Source: CAYNRE01 sp964399535 (GTDB lineage: Bacteria; Planctomycetota; Planctomycetia; Pirellulales; CAYNRE01). From it: 64,000 nucleotides of DNA. Positions 24,560 through 33,624 of this stretch are shown here, piece by piece. Below the pieces are notes generated by a model, which was not told the origin of the DNA, did no database searches, and saw nothing but the letters and a program-made list of their open reading frames with translations. The position numbers were made by a program, and so were the translations under genes. The DNA is taken from assembly GCA_964399535.1 (NCBI GenBank), contig CAYNRE010000005.1, positions 682,001 to 746,000 of the forward strand, given 5' to 3'. The stretch's first letter is position 1, and every line of letters starts with the position of its first letter.

Positions 24560-25231
24560 ATGGAACGCCTGGCTCCAGGCCACGCCGGCCTGCCAAGTCT
24601 TACCCCGCCGCGCCGCACGGGGTTGGCCGCCTCGGCCGCCCTGCTGGCCATCGTGCTCGCCGGCACCGGCTGTGCCTCGCCCTACCGGGCCGACCGCGGT
24701 GCCCTGGTGGGGGGCCTGGGCGGAGCCGGCGTCGGTGCGCTGGTGGGAAGCGCCGTGGGGAAAACCCTGCCCGGTGCCGCGATTGGTGCCGGCGTGGGGG
24801 CCCTAACCGGCGGCATCGTCGGTGGCGAGCTCGACGAGATCGAAGCCCGCAACCAGGCCGAAATCAGCCGACAGATCGGCCAAGCGATGCCCAGCGGCAC
24901 CGTCTCGGTGCAAGACGTGATCGACATGACCAGGGCCGAGGTCGATCCCGACGTCATCGCCGCCCACGTGCGCCAGAACGGATTCGCCGGACCGCTCAAC
25001 GCCCAAGACCTGATCTTTCTCAAGGACCAGGGAGTCGACCCGCGCGTGGTCCAGGCCATGCAATCGGGACCGCGACCGCGTTACCCTGGTCCCACAGCAC
25101 CCCCCGTGGTGGTCCAGGAACACTACTACGGCGGACCCTACTGCGGACCGTATTGGTATCCGCCGCCTCCACGCTACTGCCGTCCGCGCGGCGGTTTTGG
25201 CTGGGGGGTCTCGGTCTCGAACGGCTGGTGA
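24560..25231 (+). CDS. Glycine-zipper exported (lipo)protein
   Basis: A 223-residue exported protein. A basic N-terminal region is followed by a hydrophobic segment (GLAASAALLAIVLAGTGCAS) ending in a cysteine that resembles, imperfectly, a lipoprotein cleavage site. Residues ~55-95 are a glycine-zipper (ALVGGLGGAGVGALVGSAVG repeated pattern) of the kind that inserts or oligomerises in membranes. A helical middle part follows, and the C terminus is Pro/Tyr/Gly/Cys-rich (YYGGPYCGPYWYPPPPRYC), typical of surface-exposed low-complexity tails. The frame is open further upstream, but ATG 24560 has GGAG ten bases ahead. Function unknown; probably an envelope structural protein. Confidence 0.75.
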   Translation: MERLAPGHAGLPSLTPPRRTGLAASAALLAIVLAGTGCASPYRADRGALVGGLGGAGVGALVGSAVGKTLPGAAIGAGVGALTGGIVGGELDEIEARNQAEISRQIGQAMPSGTVSVQDVIDMTRAEVDPDVIAAHVRQNGFAGPLNAQDLIFLKDQGVDPRVVQAMQSGPRPRYPGPTAPPVVVQEHYYGGPYCGPYWYPPPPRYCRPRGGFGWGVSVSNGW

Positions 25232-25309
25232 GTTCGCCTGGGCAGGCGCCCGGCAGCCAGCCCCGCGCCCCCAACGACCGCCCGCGGGCGCAATCCGTGC
25301 GGGAGCCAG

Positions 25310-26833
25310 CTAGCCGCCGTCGTTGTCGGCCCGCTCTTCGCGCGAGGTGGTCGAGCCGGTCAGGGCCGCCTCGGAATCGGCGGCGCCCACCTCAATGGTC
25401 GGCTCGATCAGGGCCGTGCAATTGAGCTGCGATTCCGTCAGGGGCTGGGCGGTTCCGGCCGGGGTTTCCTCGGCCACGACGGGAACGCCGGCGGCGTCGG
25501 TCGCCAGCTTGGGAAGCCCATAGGCCACTTGTTGCGGATCGACATACACCTCGTCGAGCTCGGCGTGGTCGGTGGAGCGGCGCATCAGCAGGTAGACAGC
25601 CACGGCCGAGGTCCAGAAGAAGCTGGGGCCGAATCCCAGCGCCAAGAGCTTCACCGCGCCAATCCAAAACGCCACCAGCAGCACGGCCAGCCGGCCAGGA
25701 GCCGACAGCCGCGGGGCACCGCCGGCAACGCTCGGCTGCGAGTCGCCGGGCAATTCGGCGGCCGCGTTCGAGGCCGCCTCGAGCCTGGGCCAATCGATCC
25801 CGCGGTTCGGGCCCGGCCAGTTCACCATGCCTACTTCCGCCGGCACGGCCGCGGTCCAAGTGGCCAGCCGGTCGTGACCGATCGTCCAGCCACTGGCCCA
25901 CAGCCCCAACAACACGCTGGCCGCTGCCACGGCCGCCACAACCAGCCAGCAAAGCACGCCATAGGCCATGGCCGCCAGCCAATAGCCCAGGTACTCCAGC
26001 GGCCGCTGAAACACGTAGGCATAGGCCCGGCTAATGGCGTCGAAATGGTCGGTTCCTTCAACGCAAACCGTGGCCCACATCAGCGGCCAGCCCAGGGCCA
26101 GGCCCAAGCTAACCGTGGCCACCACGAAGCCGCTGATGATGACCAGGGGAAAGCCGGCGGCGATCAGGAGCAACCCCAGATCGAATCGCATCAGCCAACT
26201 GCCGAGCGAGACCACCACCACCATGAGCGCGATCAGCCCCAGCGGCAGCAACGGCGCCCAGACCAGGTCGGTCCACTTGCGCTTGGCGAACGACCAACCC
26301 TCCAACAGGCCCAGCCGTTCCTCGCGACAAATCTGTATGGCCGCGATCCGGGCAATGGCGCCCCCCACCACGGCCCAAACCGCCACGGCCCACAAAGCGG
26401 CAACCAGCAGCAAGGCCAGCTCGCTCACTCCCGCCGCCCCGCCAATCAGGGCCCGGGCGGGCCGGCAGATTAATTCCCAGGTGTCGGCCACGGGGTTTCG
26501 AGCCAGCCAGGTCCAATCGGCCGCATCGAGCGACTCGCCCAGACCCAGGCGCTCGGCCACCCAGTGGGCCCGGCCCGACAAGGCTTGGGCCGCGGAACTT
26601 GGGGGAGACCCCTGCCAGGGCCAGGCCCGCAATGGCTGGGCACTGGCCTGCGCCGCCGGATCGCCCGAAAAAACCGCGGCGGCCACCCTCCAACCGGCCG
26701 TGGTGGCCACGAGCCCCAGGGCGCCGAGCAACAGCTTGGGAAGCTCCTTCGCCAGGCGAAAAGTCCGCAGCAGGATCAGGCCGGGAATCATCTCACGCCA
26801 ATCACCACTTCCCGTCTTGGGCGGGCTCGCCAT
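25310..26833 (-). CDS. Polytopic membrane protein of unknown function
   Basis: A 507-residue integral membrane protein. Helices are seen near the N terminus (LLLGALGLVATTAGWRVAAAVF), around 155-185 (ALLLVAALWAVAVWAVVGGAI), in three or more segments between 225 and 330, and near 420-445. Long soluble linkers separate them. The last ~90 residues are hydrophilic and end in an acidic tail. The pattern VCVEGTDHFDAISRAYAYVFQRPLEYLGY in the middle resembles a segment I associate with planctomycete-specific membrane proteins; no function is known to me. Start: ATG 26833 begins the first conserved-looking stretch; the frame is open 58 codons further upstream but that part is Pro/Gly-rich. Convergent with the glycine-zipper gene. 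Confidence 0.75.
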   Translation of the reverse strand: MASPPKTGSGDWREMIPGLILLRTFRLAKELPKLLLGALGLVATTAGWRVAAAVFSGDPAAQASAQPLRAWPWQGSPPSSAAQALSGRAHWVAERLGLGESLDAADWTWLARNPVADTWELICRPARALIGGAAGVSELALLLVAALWAVAVWAVVGGAIARIAAIQICREERLGLLEGWSFAKRKWTDLVWAPLLPLGLIALMVVVVSLGSWLMRFDLGLLLIAAGFPLVIISGFVVATVSLGLALGWPLMWATVCVEGTDHFDAISRAYAYVFQRPLEYLGYWLAAMAYGVLCWLVVAAVAAASVLLGLWASGWTIGHDRLATWTAAVPAEVGMVNWPGPNRGIDWPRLEAASNAAAELPGDSQPSVAGGAPRLSAPGRLAVLLVAFWIGAVKLLALGFGPSFFWTSAVAVYLLMRRSTDHAELDEVYVDPQQVAYGLPKLATDAAGVPVVAEETPAGTAQPLTESQLNCTALIEPTIEVGAADSEAALTGSTTSREERADNDGG

Positions 26834-26983
26834 GGTCACTGCTCCGCTAGTGGGCCACCGGCCAGGGCGCCCCGCGGCGCCGGCGACAATCGCACTGGTG
26901 CCCCCGGGGCCTACCGGCCCAGAGCCGGCCGCGCGATGGCTTGGGGGATTATGCCCGCCGAGGGTCGCTGGCTGCAACCGCCC

Positions 26984-27140
26984 CTGCCAGCCCGTTGCTG
27001 TATTCAACGGCTGTGTGATCGCAGCATCGCGATCTCAAGATGGCGACGCAAGACGTTATTTTGCGATCCGTGCGGAGCTTGGCTCCGCGATTGGCGAGGT
27101 TCGAAAATGCCACGAGGGCCTATTTCAACCGACGGTTCGC
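26984..27140 (+). mobile_element. MITE-like element, copy 1
   Basis: About 157 bases align end to end with a second copy at 28733-28892 in the same orientation. Shared blocks include CAGCC(C/T)GTTG at the left, GGCTG(T/C)GT(G/C)ATCGCAG, TTGGCGAGGTT, TGCCACGAGGGC and TATTTCAAC at the right. This copy is the more decayed at its ends. Its central hairpin is perfect (GCGGAGC-TTG-GCTCCGC, 27072-27088), and copy 2 keeps a hairpin at the same place with changed bases. No coding capacity. Probably a non-autonomous transposon. Confidence 0.75.
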
Positions 27141-27165
27141 GATCTCGGCGCGGGCGAGCGCGCCT

Positions 27166-27975
27166 TTAGGACCATCGGCGCAGTACGCCGCCCGCGCAGA
27201 CAAGGCACACGACCGCCAGTGCTCCGGTGCTCGGCTCCGGAACTCCGTAAAGCGTACCCGAGGCCGAAGTAATATTTACGCTAGGGTCTGGCTGGCCTTC
27301 CGGCGTGAGAAAGACAACTCGGGTGATCCTTGCCGTGGAGGCAAAATCGGCTTGAGAAATCGACGGCATGAATGAATTGTTTCCCGCGCCCAGGAGAAGC
27401 TGAAGGCTGACGTTCAAACCCTGTGAAAGATCGCCGGTGTAGGTAAGCGAGATACGCGTATTAAAGATTCCGTTTTCCGTGAAAGTTATTTGCGCTCTTT
27501 CTTCGTTTTCCACAGGACCCGCAGCGAGATTCAAGGTGGCTCTGGCCCCCGCGCCTTCGCCGAAGAGTAGAATCTGGCCGTGCAATTCAGCCTCTAATAG
27601 CACGCTCCCGCCGCTGACGAAATCTCCGAGCACATCGAATCCGAGCACGTCACACCACAAGGCTTCGGTGAGCCCGCCCACCAGGCTGTTGATATCCAGC
27701 CGCGTGGCTTGGACTTCGACATAGCCGTGGAGCAGGTTCGGAGTGACCTTGGTACTGGCCGTGGCGACCGTACCGCCGTGCGTGACGCTGACCGATGCAC
27801 TCGTGCCCTCAAGCAAGTCGGACGTGTAGCTTACGGCGGCGAGCTCCGATATGCCCTCGCCAACTTCAACGGCTTGGGCGGATACGAAAGAAGAAAACGT
27901 CTCGGCGTAGCTGAGTTGGGTCAGGCCGCCGGCGACGAGCAGCATCAAGCAAGCGAAAACTCTCGAGGATGCCAT
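27166..27975 (-). CDS. PEP-CTERM sorted exported protein
   Basis: A 269-residue secreted protein. Residues 1-24 are a Sec signal peptide (VFACLMLLVAGGLTQLSYA). The body is beta-strand-rich, with many Ser/Thr/Gly and no recognisable enzyme motif, like other planctomycete surface proteins. The C-terminal 25 residues carry the PEP-CTERM signal: VPEPSTGAL, a hydrophobic stretch (AVVCLVCAGGVL) and a basic end RRWS, which targets the protein for processing by an exosortase. No exosortase gene is in the window. The gene is less GC-rich than its neighbours and lies between two related MITE-like elements, which suggests acquisition by transfer or a rearranged accessory spot. Confidence 0.85.
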   Translation of the reverse strand: MASSRVFACLMLLVAGGLTQLSYAETFSSFVSAQAVEVGEGISELAAVSYTSDLLEGTSASVSVTHGGTVATASTKVTPNLLHGYVEVQATRLDINSLVGGLTEALWCDVLGFDVLGDFVSGGSVLLEAELHGQILLFGEGAGARATLNLAAGPVENEERAQITFTENGIFNTRISLTYTGDLSQGLNVSLQLLLGAGNNSFMPSISQADFASTARITRVVFLTPEGQPDPSVNITSASGTLYGVPEPSTGALAVVCLVCAGGVLRRWS

Positions 27976-28732
27976 TCACGCACCTTTTTTTCGTTGAAGT
28001 GAGCACGGAATACCCCAAGGTCGCAAGGACGTTATGAACCCTGGATTTCCCCGTCGCGTTGAACCTGGAACCGATCCAGGCGAATTTGCCTTCCGACTTG
28101 AATTGTCGTTCGTCAAGCCAACCAAAGCGCGAAGGCCAATCTGCGTACTCGGTACACTGCCGGGTCACCGGAAAGCGCGATGACACTACGGGTTGTGGGA
28201 TTGAGCCCGAGTTGAAGCGATCACCGGCTGAAAGAGCCGAGTGCGGCAGCCCGCCCGAGAAACGGCCAGAAGTTCCGGGTTCTCGAGGTATCGTCAGTTA
28301 CTTGAGCTGGGAATCCGCACGTCCGAAGGGGCGAGGCTTACCGCTCGCCCGAAGGACCATTTGCCAGGTCAACCCGAGGTCCCCGCGAGTGCCCTGGGTA
28401 CCCTCGCATGGCCTCACGCTCGGTTGTCACCAGCGGTCCTCTTGGGATTCCAAACTGACGAATGGTTCACAGAACGACGACCGAGAACAGGCTACAACGG
28501 GTTCTCTGGTCGAGGCGCCGAGGTCCGGCCACTTAGCGCGATGCTAGTCTTACTCGGAGCATATTCGCCGTCAACGACATTCGCTGGAACAAAAACGGAG
28601 AGCTCCCTACTCAACTTCCGCTGGGTGGCCCTGACCATTGGTTTTTGGGGTGCCGAAGCCACCGGAGGTGATTCGAGCGTGACTCGCATCCCTCGCGCGT
28701 AGCTCGTTTCAGATCAAAGACTTACGTCGTGT
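27976..28732. other. Intergenic stretch with no recognised gene
   Basis: About 750 bases separate the PEP-CTERM gene from MITE copy 2. Frames of 150-160 codons exist on the plus strand, but their translations have no motif, hydrophobic core or ribosome site and look random. Base composition is more even than in the flanking genes. The minus-strand promoter of the PEP-CTERM gene should be within the first 100 bases; nothing definite was seen. The stretch may be decayed DNA. Confidence 0.5.
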
Positions 28733-28892
28733 GCTAGCAGCCTGTTGAAGAATTCCCCCGGGCTGCGTCATCGCAGGGATGCGAGGCCAGAATAACGACG
28801 TAAGTCGTTATTCTGCGAGCCGCGACGAGCTTTGCTCGGCGCTTGGCGAGGTTGAATTATGCCACGAGGGCATATTTCAACAGATTGCTAGC
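28733..28892 (+). mobile_element. MITE-like element, copy 2
   Basis: A 160-base element with 17-base terminal inverted repeats: GCTAGCAGCCTGTTGAA at 28733-28749 and TTCAACAGATTGCTAGC at 28876-28892, 15 of 17 matched. Inside are a palindrome AATAACGAC-GTAA-GTCGTTATT (28791-28812) and a hairpin CGAGC-TTT-GCTCG (28826-28838). It has no coding capacity. It aligns along its whole length with copy 1. No target-site duplication was clearly seen. Confidence 0.8.
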
Positions 28893-29095
28893 GCGGAGAT
28901 GAATGGTTGGGCAGCGGCGGACGGACCAAAGTCAATTGCGGTCTGCCGCCGGATGCCACCCTCGTACCGGCCGGAGCGACGGCTTGTGTTCCTCGGGCGG
29001 CCGGGGGCCCCCTCACGGCGAGGCAACCCCGATCGGGTGGCCAAACCGCGGCGATAACCAATACGGCCCTCGGGGGCACAACGGCGCACGGTCGG

Positions 29096-29299
29096 CTAAC
29101 GCTCGTCCGGTTGAAATCGCTCGGGGATCGATTCGCCGTCGTCCTCTTCGTCGTCGCTGGGCTCGACCGGAACCGAGTATTGCTCGCCCAGCCATCGGCC
29201 CAGGTCGATCTGGCGACAGCGCAGGCTGCAAAACGGCAGGGCCTGGCTGGGGGCCGACGCGAACGGCTGCTTGCAAACCGGACATCGCAGCGTCGTCAT
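29096..29299 (-). CDS. yacG: DNA gyrase inhibitor / zinc-binding protein YacG
   Basis: A 67-residue zinc-finger protein of normal YacG length. The four zinc-binding cysteines are in CPVCKQPF and FCSLRCRQIDLGRWL, and the conserved EQYSVP follows. The C terminus is acidic. In E. coli YacG binds GyrB and inhibits gyrase. Start: ATG 29299 with AAGGA ahead; a GTG two codons earlier is also possible. It is the last gene of the minus-strand proteostasis cluster, 129 bases after the FmdB-like gene. Confidence 0.93.
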   Translation of the reverse strand: MTTLRCPVCKQPFASAPSQALPFCSLRCRQIDLGRWLGEQYSVPVEPSDDEEDDGESIPERFQPDER

Positions 29300-29428
29300 G
29301 GGCACCGTCCTTCGCCGGCGTCAGCGGCCGGAATCGAGTCCGGAATCGCGGCCCGGGGGCCTGCTGGGCGCCCCCCCTCTCCCGGGAACGAGCGCCGCGG
29401 CCGCCAGGCTTAGAGAACACCGGCCGGA

Positions 29429-29698
29429 TCAGTCTTTGCCGGCCTTCGACTTCTCGCCCCCCGACTTCGACGACGAATCGCCCTTCTCGGCCGAGGCGGC
29501 CTTTTTGTACGAGTCGCTCCGGTAATCGGTGATGTAAAAGCCCGAGCCCTTGAAGACCAGGGCCGCCCCGGCGCCGAACAGCCGGCGAAGCTTGTTCTTC
29601 TTGCACTGGGGACACTTCTTCAGGGCCGCGGCGGTAATCTGCTGAAAGGCCTCGAACTTATGGCCACAGGCATCGCACTGATAGTCGTAGGTCGGCAT
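29429..29698 (-). CDS. FmdB-family zinc ribbon protein
   Basis: An 89-residue protein of the FmdB putative regulatory family. It starts MPTYDYQCDACGHKFEAFQ, has the second CPQC pair, and contains GAGAALVFKGSGFYITDYR, all hallmarks of the family. The four cysteines form a zinc ribbon. The C-terminal ~25 residues are Lys/Ser/Glu-rich and disordered. The upstream frame is open, but this start matches the family exactly. Members often sit in chaperone operons, as here behind grpE; the biochemical role is unresolved. Confidence 0.92.
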   Translation of the reverse strand: MPTYDYQCDACGHKFEAFQQITAAALKKCPQCKKNKLRRLFGAGAALVFKGSGFYITDYRSDSYKKAASAEKGDSSSKSGGEKSKAGKD

Positions 29699-29751
29699 CG
29701 AGCGAAACTCCTCGGCGAACACGTTGGGCGGGGCAAGGCGGCAGACGCGAA

Positions 29752-30309
29752 CTATTGCTTTCCCGTACCCACCGCCGAATTGGCCGTGGATACGATCACT
29801 TGCGAGGGGCGAACCACCCGGTCGTGCAGGCGGTAGCCGGCCTGGGCCACGGCCAGCACGGTATGGGCCGGAAACGCGTCGCTGGGTTGCTGGGCGATCG
29901 CCTCGTGCAGGGCCGGGTCGAACGGCTGATGCAGGGCTTCGATCCGCTGGCACTGGTGCCGGGTCAGCGTATCGGTAAGCTGCTGGGCCACCATTTTGAA
30001 GCCGGTGAGCAGCCCCGTGGCGTCCCCCCCTTTTTCGGCGGCCTCGATGGCCCGCTCGACGTTGTCGAGCACCGGCAACAAGTCGCGAATCAGGGGAAGC
30101 TGGGCGTAGCGGCGTTCCTCTTCCAAGTCGCGCTGGGCCCGCTTGCGGAAGTTTTCCAGTTCGGCCTGAACCCGCAGCGCCTGGTCGCGGCTGGCTTGCA
30201 GCTCTTTTTGCAGTTCGCTCATCGAGGTGGTCTCGCTGCCCGAGGGCGCCCCCGCCGCCGCCGTTTCGCTCGCCGCGGCAGCCTGGGACTGGGAATGGTC
30301 TTGGGTCAT
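29752..30309 (-). CDS. grpE: Nucleotide exchange factor GrpE
   Basis: A 185-residue GrpE, which speeds ADP release from DnaK. The first ~30 residues are a Ser/Ala/Gly-rich disordered tail. A long helix follows (LQKELQASRDQALRVQAELENFRKR, split by family positions), then RRYAQLPLIRDLLPVLDNVERA and the C-terminal beta domain with FDPALHEAI and VLAVAQAGYRLHDRVVRPSQVIV. The start overlaps the dnaJ stop by four bases (ATGA), so translation is coupled. The order dnaJ then grpE is the reverse of the common grpE-dnaK-dnaJ order, and no dnaK is in the window. Confidence 0.97.
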   Translation of the reverse strand: MTQDHSQSQAAAASETAAAGAPSGSETTSMSELQKELQASRDQALRVQAELENFRKRAQRDLEEERRYAQLPLIRDLLPVLDNVERAIEAAEKGGDATGLLTGFKMVAQQLTDTLTRHQCQRIEALHQPFDPALHEAIAQQPSDAFPAHTVLAVAQAGYRLHDRVVRPSQVIVSTANSAVGTGKQ

Positions 30310-31457
30310 GTCTGGCTCTCCGCTCCATCATCTTCCGGAGTGGTGAAATACTCTTTCAGTTTGTCGAAAAAAGTCTTTCGGTGCGGGCTTACCTGGGCGT
30401 GTTCAATCTCGGCCAGTTCCTCGAGCAGCTTGCGGTGCTTGCCGCTCACCTTGCGAGGAACCTCGATATTGACCTGAACCAACAGGTCGCCGCGAACCCG
30501 CGAGCGCGGGTCGGGCATGCCCCGGCCGCGAAGGCGAAACACCTCGCCGGTTTGCGTACCGGGGCCCAGCTCCAACTCTTCGGGGCCATCGAGCGTGGGC
30601 ACTTGAATCGTGCCCCCCAGGGCCGCCTGGGAATAGGCGATCGGCACCCGGCACACCAATTGCTGCCCGTCGCGCTGAAACAGCGCATGCTCGGTGACCG
30701 AGATGAAGCAGTAGCAGTCGCCCGGGGGCCCTCCATCGGGACTGGGCTCGCCCTCTTTCTCCAACCGCAGCCGGGTATCGTTGTCGACACCGGCGGGAAT
30801 CTGCACGTCGCGCCGCACCCGCTTGAGTTGCAATCCCGCCCCCTGGCACTTGGCGCAAGGGTCGGTAATTTTCTTGCCGCTGCCGCGACACGAAGGGCAA
30901 GTGGTTTGCACCCGGAAAATTCCAGACGACTGAACCACCTGGCCTACGCCGCCGCAGTAGCGACACATTTCGGGCTGTTTGCCGGGCTTGGAGCCGGTGC
31001 CCTCGCAGACCACACATTTTTCGTGGCGCTCGAACTCCAGGGTTTTGGTGCAACCGCGGGCGGCTTCGAGCAGATCGAGCGTTACCTGGCAGCGCACATC
31101 GGCTCCGCGGCGCACGCGGGGGCCGCGGTTGGTTCGGCGACCGAAAATGTCGCCAAACAGGTCGCCGAAGGCATCGAAAATGTCGTTGACGTCGTGAAAG
31201 TGCGAGCCCCCGCCCGCGCCGTCCACGCCCGCATGGCCAAAGCGGTCGTAGCGGGCTCGCTTCTGCTGATCGCTCAGAACTTCAAAGGCTTCCGAGGCCT
31301 CTTTGAAGAGCCGCACCGCTTCTTCGTCGCCCGGGTTTTTGTCCGGGTGATACTTGATGGCCAGCTTGCGATAGGCGTCCGAAATCTCTTTGATCTCGGC
31401 CGTGCGCGCCACCCCCAGCACCTCGTAGTAATCGCGCTTGGCTGATGTCTGCGACAT
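30306..31457 (-). CDS. dnaJ: Molecular chaperone DnaJ
   Basis: A 383-residue type I DnaJ co-chaperone. The J domain has YHPDKNP (HPD needed to stimulate DnaK). A Gly/Phe region follows (DVNDIFDAFGDLFGDIFG). The zinc-binding domain has all four CxxCxGxG modules: CVVCEGTG, CRYCGGVG, CPSCRGSG and CAKCQGAG. The C-terminal substrate-binding domain ends in a Lys-rich tail. Start ATG 31457 agrees with the family; the ribosome site is weak. It overlaps grpE by four bases and lies ~410 bases downstream of groEL2. Confidence 0.97.
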   Translation of the reverse strand: MSQTSAKRDYYEVLGVARTAEIKEISDAYRKLAIKYHPDKNPGDEEAVRLFKEASEAFEVLSDQQKRARYDRFGHAGVDGAGGGSHFHDVNDIFDAFGDLFGDIFGRRTNRGPRVRRGADVRCQVTLDLLEAARGCTKTLEFERHEKCVVCEGTGSKPGKQPEMCRYCGGVGQVVQSSGIFRVQTTCPSCRGSGKKITDPCAKCQGAGLQLKRVRRDVQIPAGVDNDTRLRLEKEGEPSPDGGPPGDCYCFISVTEHALFQRDGQQLVCRVPIAYSQAALGGTIQVPTLDGPEELELGPGTQTGEVFRLRGRGMPDPRSRVRGDLLVQVNIEVPRKVSGKHRKLLEELAEIEHAQVSPHRKTFFDKLKEYFTTPEDDGAESQT

Positions 31458-31865
31458 GAATTCGACTCAGGCAGCCAGGGCAAGTGAATCGTGGGGTTGC
31501 CGGCTCGGTTCCCGCCGGCCAGGGGGCTCGGGCGGGCTACCCAGCTCCGCCAGAAGCCCGGTGCCGCGCGCCTGCCGTGGCAAATCGACCTCGCCCGTCT
31601 GGCGAGGAGCGGGACAGGGAATTATAGACCATCCCACGCTGCGCTCCGTGCCGATCGTGGCGAATGTGGGGGGGCCCGGCCCTCGGGCGGGTTGGCTGGC
31701 AAGGGTCGCGGGGAACCTACCGCCTCCCCCTGCCCGGGCGGCGCCACCCAGCCGGTTGCCCGGCGCCGCGCCGCAAACGGGCCGCTCCACCCAGCAAGAG
31801 GCGAAGCGGCCCGGTTTTGCGACAGGCATCGCGGCGCGCAGCCGCTCCGGCGGAGCCGGGGGGGC
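31458..31865. other. Intergenic stretch between groEL2 and dnaJ
   Basis: About 410 bases with no gene. At 31779-31786 and 31805-31812 an 8-bp stem (GGGCCGCT/AGCGGCCC) with an 18-base loop is followed on the minus strand by only a short T run, so at best it is a weak terminator after groEL2. A separate promoter for dnaJ-grpE is likely in the remaining ~320 bases, but none can be picked out. Confidence 0.45.
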
Positions 31866-33485
31866 CTAGCGAATGGCGCCCTCGATCCGCTTCTTGTCGT
31901 GCTTATCCTTATCGAGATTGGTCACCAGGGCCTCGGTGGTCAGCATCAACCCGGCGATGCTGGCCGCGTTGCTCAGGGCCGAACGCACCACCTTGAGCGG
32001 ATCGATGATGCCCGCCTTGAGCATATCGACGTACTGGCCGCCGTTGGCGTCGTACCCCATGTTGGTCGACTTCTGCAACACCTCGTCGGCGACGACCGAT
32101 CCGTCGATTCCACCGTTGGAAGCAATCTGCTTAAGCGGCTGATCGAGCGAGTGCAGCACGATTTCGACCCCGATCCGCTCATCGCCCTTGGCCGAGGAAA
32201 CCAGCTTCTGCACCGGCTCGGTGCAACGCAACAGAGCCACGCCGCCGCCGGGCAGAATTCCCTCTTCCACGGCCGCCCGCGTGGCGTGCAAAGCGTCTTC
32301 GACCCGGGCCTTCTTCTGCTTCATGTCGGCTTCGGTGCCGGAACCGACGGAAATAATCGCCACGCCGCCGGTAAGCTTGGCCAGGCGCTCCTGGAACTTC
32401 TCCCGGTCGTACTCGCTCTCCGTGGCTTCGATCTGGTTGCGAATCTGTTGGATCCGGGCCTGAATCTCCTCGTGGCTCCCCTGACCCTGAATGATGGTGG
32501 TGTCGTTCTTGTCGATCTTCACCTGCTTGGCGCGGCCCAGGTGCTCGAGGGTGAGCTTTTCGAGCTGCAAGCCCAAATCCTCGCTCACCAGCGTGCCGCC
32601 GGTGAGTACGGCGATATCGCCGAGCATGGCCTTGCGGCGGTCGCCGAAGCCGGGGGCCTTAACCGCGCAGATGTTGAGCACGCCCCGCAGGCGGTTAACC
32701 ACCAGCGTGGTCAGGGCTTCGCCGTCGACATCCTCCGCGATGATCAACAGCGGTTTGCCCGCCTGAATCACTTGCTCCAAGAGCGGCACAATCGACCGCA
32801 GGTTCGAGATTTTCTTCTCGTGGATCAGGATCAGGGCATCGTCGAGCTGACAGATCATTTCCGTCGGCTTGTTGATGAAGTAGGGGGAGAGATACCCCTT
32901 ATCGAACTGCATCCCCTCGACCAGCTCGAGCGTGGTCTCGGTGGTTTTGCCTTCCTCGACGGTGATCACGCCGTCTTTGCCCACCTTCTCCACCGCGTCG
33001 GCCAGCAACTTGCCGATCTCCGGGTCGTTGTTGGCGCTGATCGATCCGACCTGGGCGATCTCTTCCTTGGATGAAACCGGCTTGGCCATCGACTTGAGAT
33101 GCTCGATCGCCACGTCGACCGCCTTGTCGATGCCGCGCCGCACCGCCGTCGGGTTCGAGCCGACCGCCACGGTTCGCGCGCCTTCCTTGAAGATGGCCCG
33201 GGCCAGCACCGTGGCCGTGGTCGTGCCGTCGCCGGCCACGTCCGAGGTCTTTGAAGCGACTTCGTTGACGAGCTTGGCCCCCATGTTTTCGAACGGGTCT
33301 TCCAGCTCGATCTCTTTGCTCACCGTGACGCCGTCTTTGGTTACCGTCGGACCGCCGAACGACTTGTCGATGATCACATTCCGGCCGGTCGGGCCCATGG
33401 TAATGGCCACCGCGTCGGCCAGCTTCTCGACCCCGCGGAGCATCTTGGCCCGCGCCGGGTCCTCGAACATCAATTGCTTGGGCAC
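31866..33485 (-). CDS. groEL2: Chaperonin GroEL, second copy (no GGM tail)
   Basis: A 539-residue 60-kDa chaperonin. Nucleotide-binding motifs are intact: ITMGPTGRNVIID, DVAGDGTTTATVLARAI, and the catalytic-Asp segment KARVEDALHATRAAVEEG followed by GGGVALL. The apical domain is complete. The C terminus ends in charged residues (KDKHDKKRIEGAIR) in place of the Gly-Gly-Met tail that lines the cavity floor in standard GroEL and in the other copy here. Start is GTG with AGGAG nine bases ahead. It lies 139 bases downstream of groES on the same strand. Loss of the GGM tail suggests a specialised chamber; that is inference. Confidence 0.96.
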   Translation of the reverse strand: MPKQLMFEDPARAKMLRGVEKLADAVAITMGPTGRNVIIDKSFGGPTVTKDGVTVSKEIELEDPFENMGAKLVNEVASKTSDVAGDGTTTATVLARAIFKEGARTVAVGSNPTAVRRGIDKAVDVAIEHLKSMAKPVSSKEEIAQVGSISANNDPEIGKLLADAVEKVGKDGVITVEEGKTTETTLELVEGMQFDKGYLSPYFINKPTEMICQLDDALILIHEKKISNLRSIVPLLEQVIQAGKPLLIIAEDVDGEALTTLVVNRLRGVLNICAVKAPGFGDRRKAMLGDIAVLTGGTLVSEDLGLQLEKLTLEHLGRAKQVKIDKNDTTIIQGQGSHEEIQARIQQIRNQIEATESEYDREKFQERLAKLTGGVAIISVGSGTEADMKQKKARVEDALHATRAAVEEGILPGGGVALLRCTEPVQKLVSSAKGDERIGVEIVLHSLDQPLKQIASNGGIDGSVVADEVLQKSTNMGYDANGGQYVDMLKAGIIDPLKVVRSALSNAASIAGLMLTTEALVTNLDKDKHDKKRIEGAIR

Positions 33486-33624
33486 GTTGGTTCGCTCCTG
33501 TTTATTGCCTTATTGGGCGCCGAAAGCCGTCAGGCCCTTTCGCCGCGCAGGCCGGCGCCGCCTCGGGCGAGGCGGAACGTCGGGCTGGTGCTTGAGAAAG
33601 CGGCCGCAGGCACTTCGGCGGGTG

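Noticed and set aside
28059..28702. Overlapping plus-strand frames of 162 and 153 codons
   Set aside because: No motif, no start signal, and both sit in the decayed-looking DNA between the two MITE-like copies.
31491..33074. A plus-strand open frame of 527 codons opposite groEL2, and a 563-codon one (33964-35655) opposite groEL1
   Set aside because: Both are antisense shadows of conserved chaperonin genes, kept open by GC-rich codon bias; their translations are His/Gln/Gly-rich without motifs.
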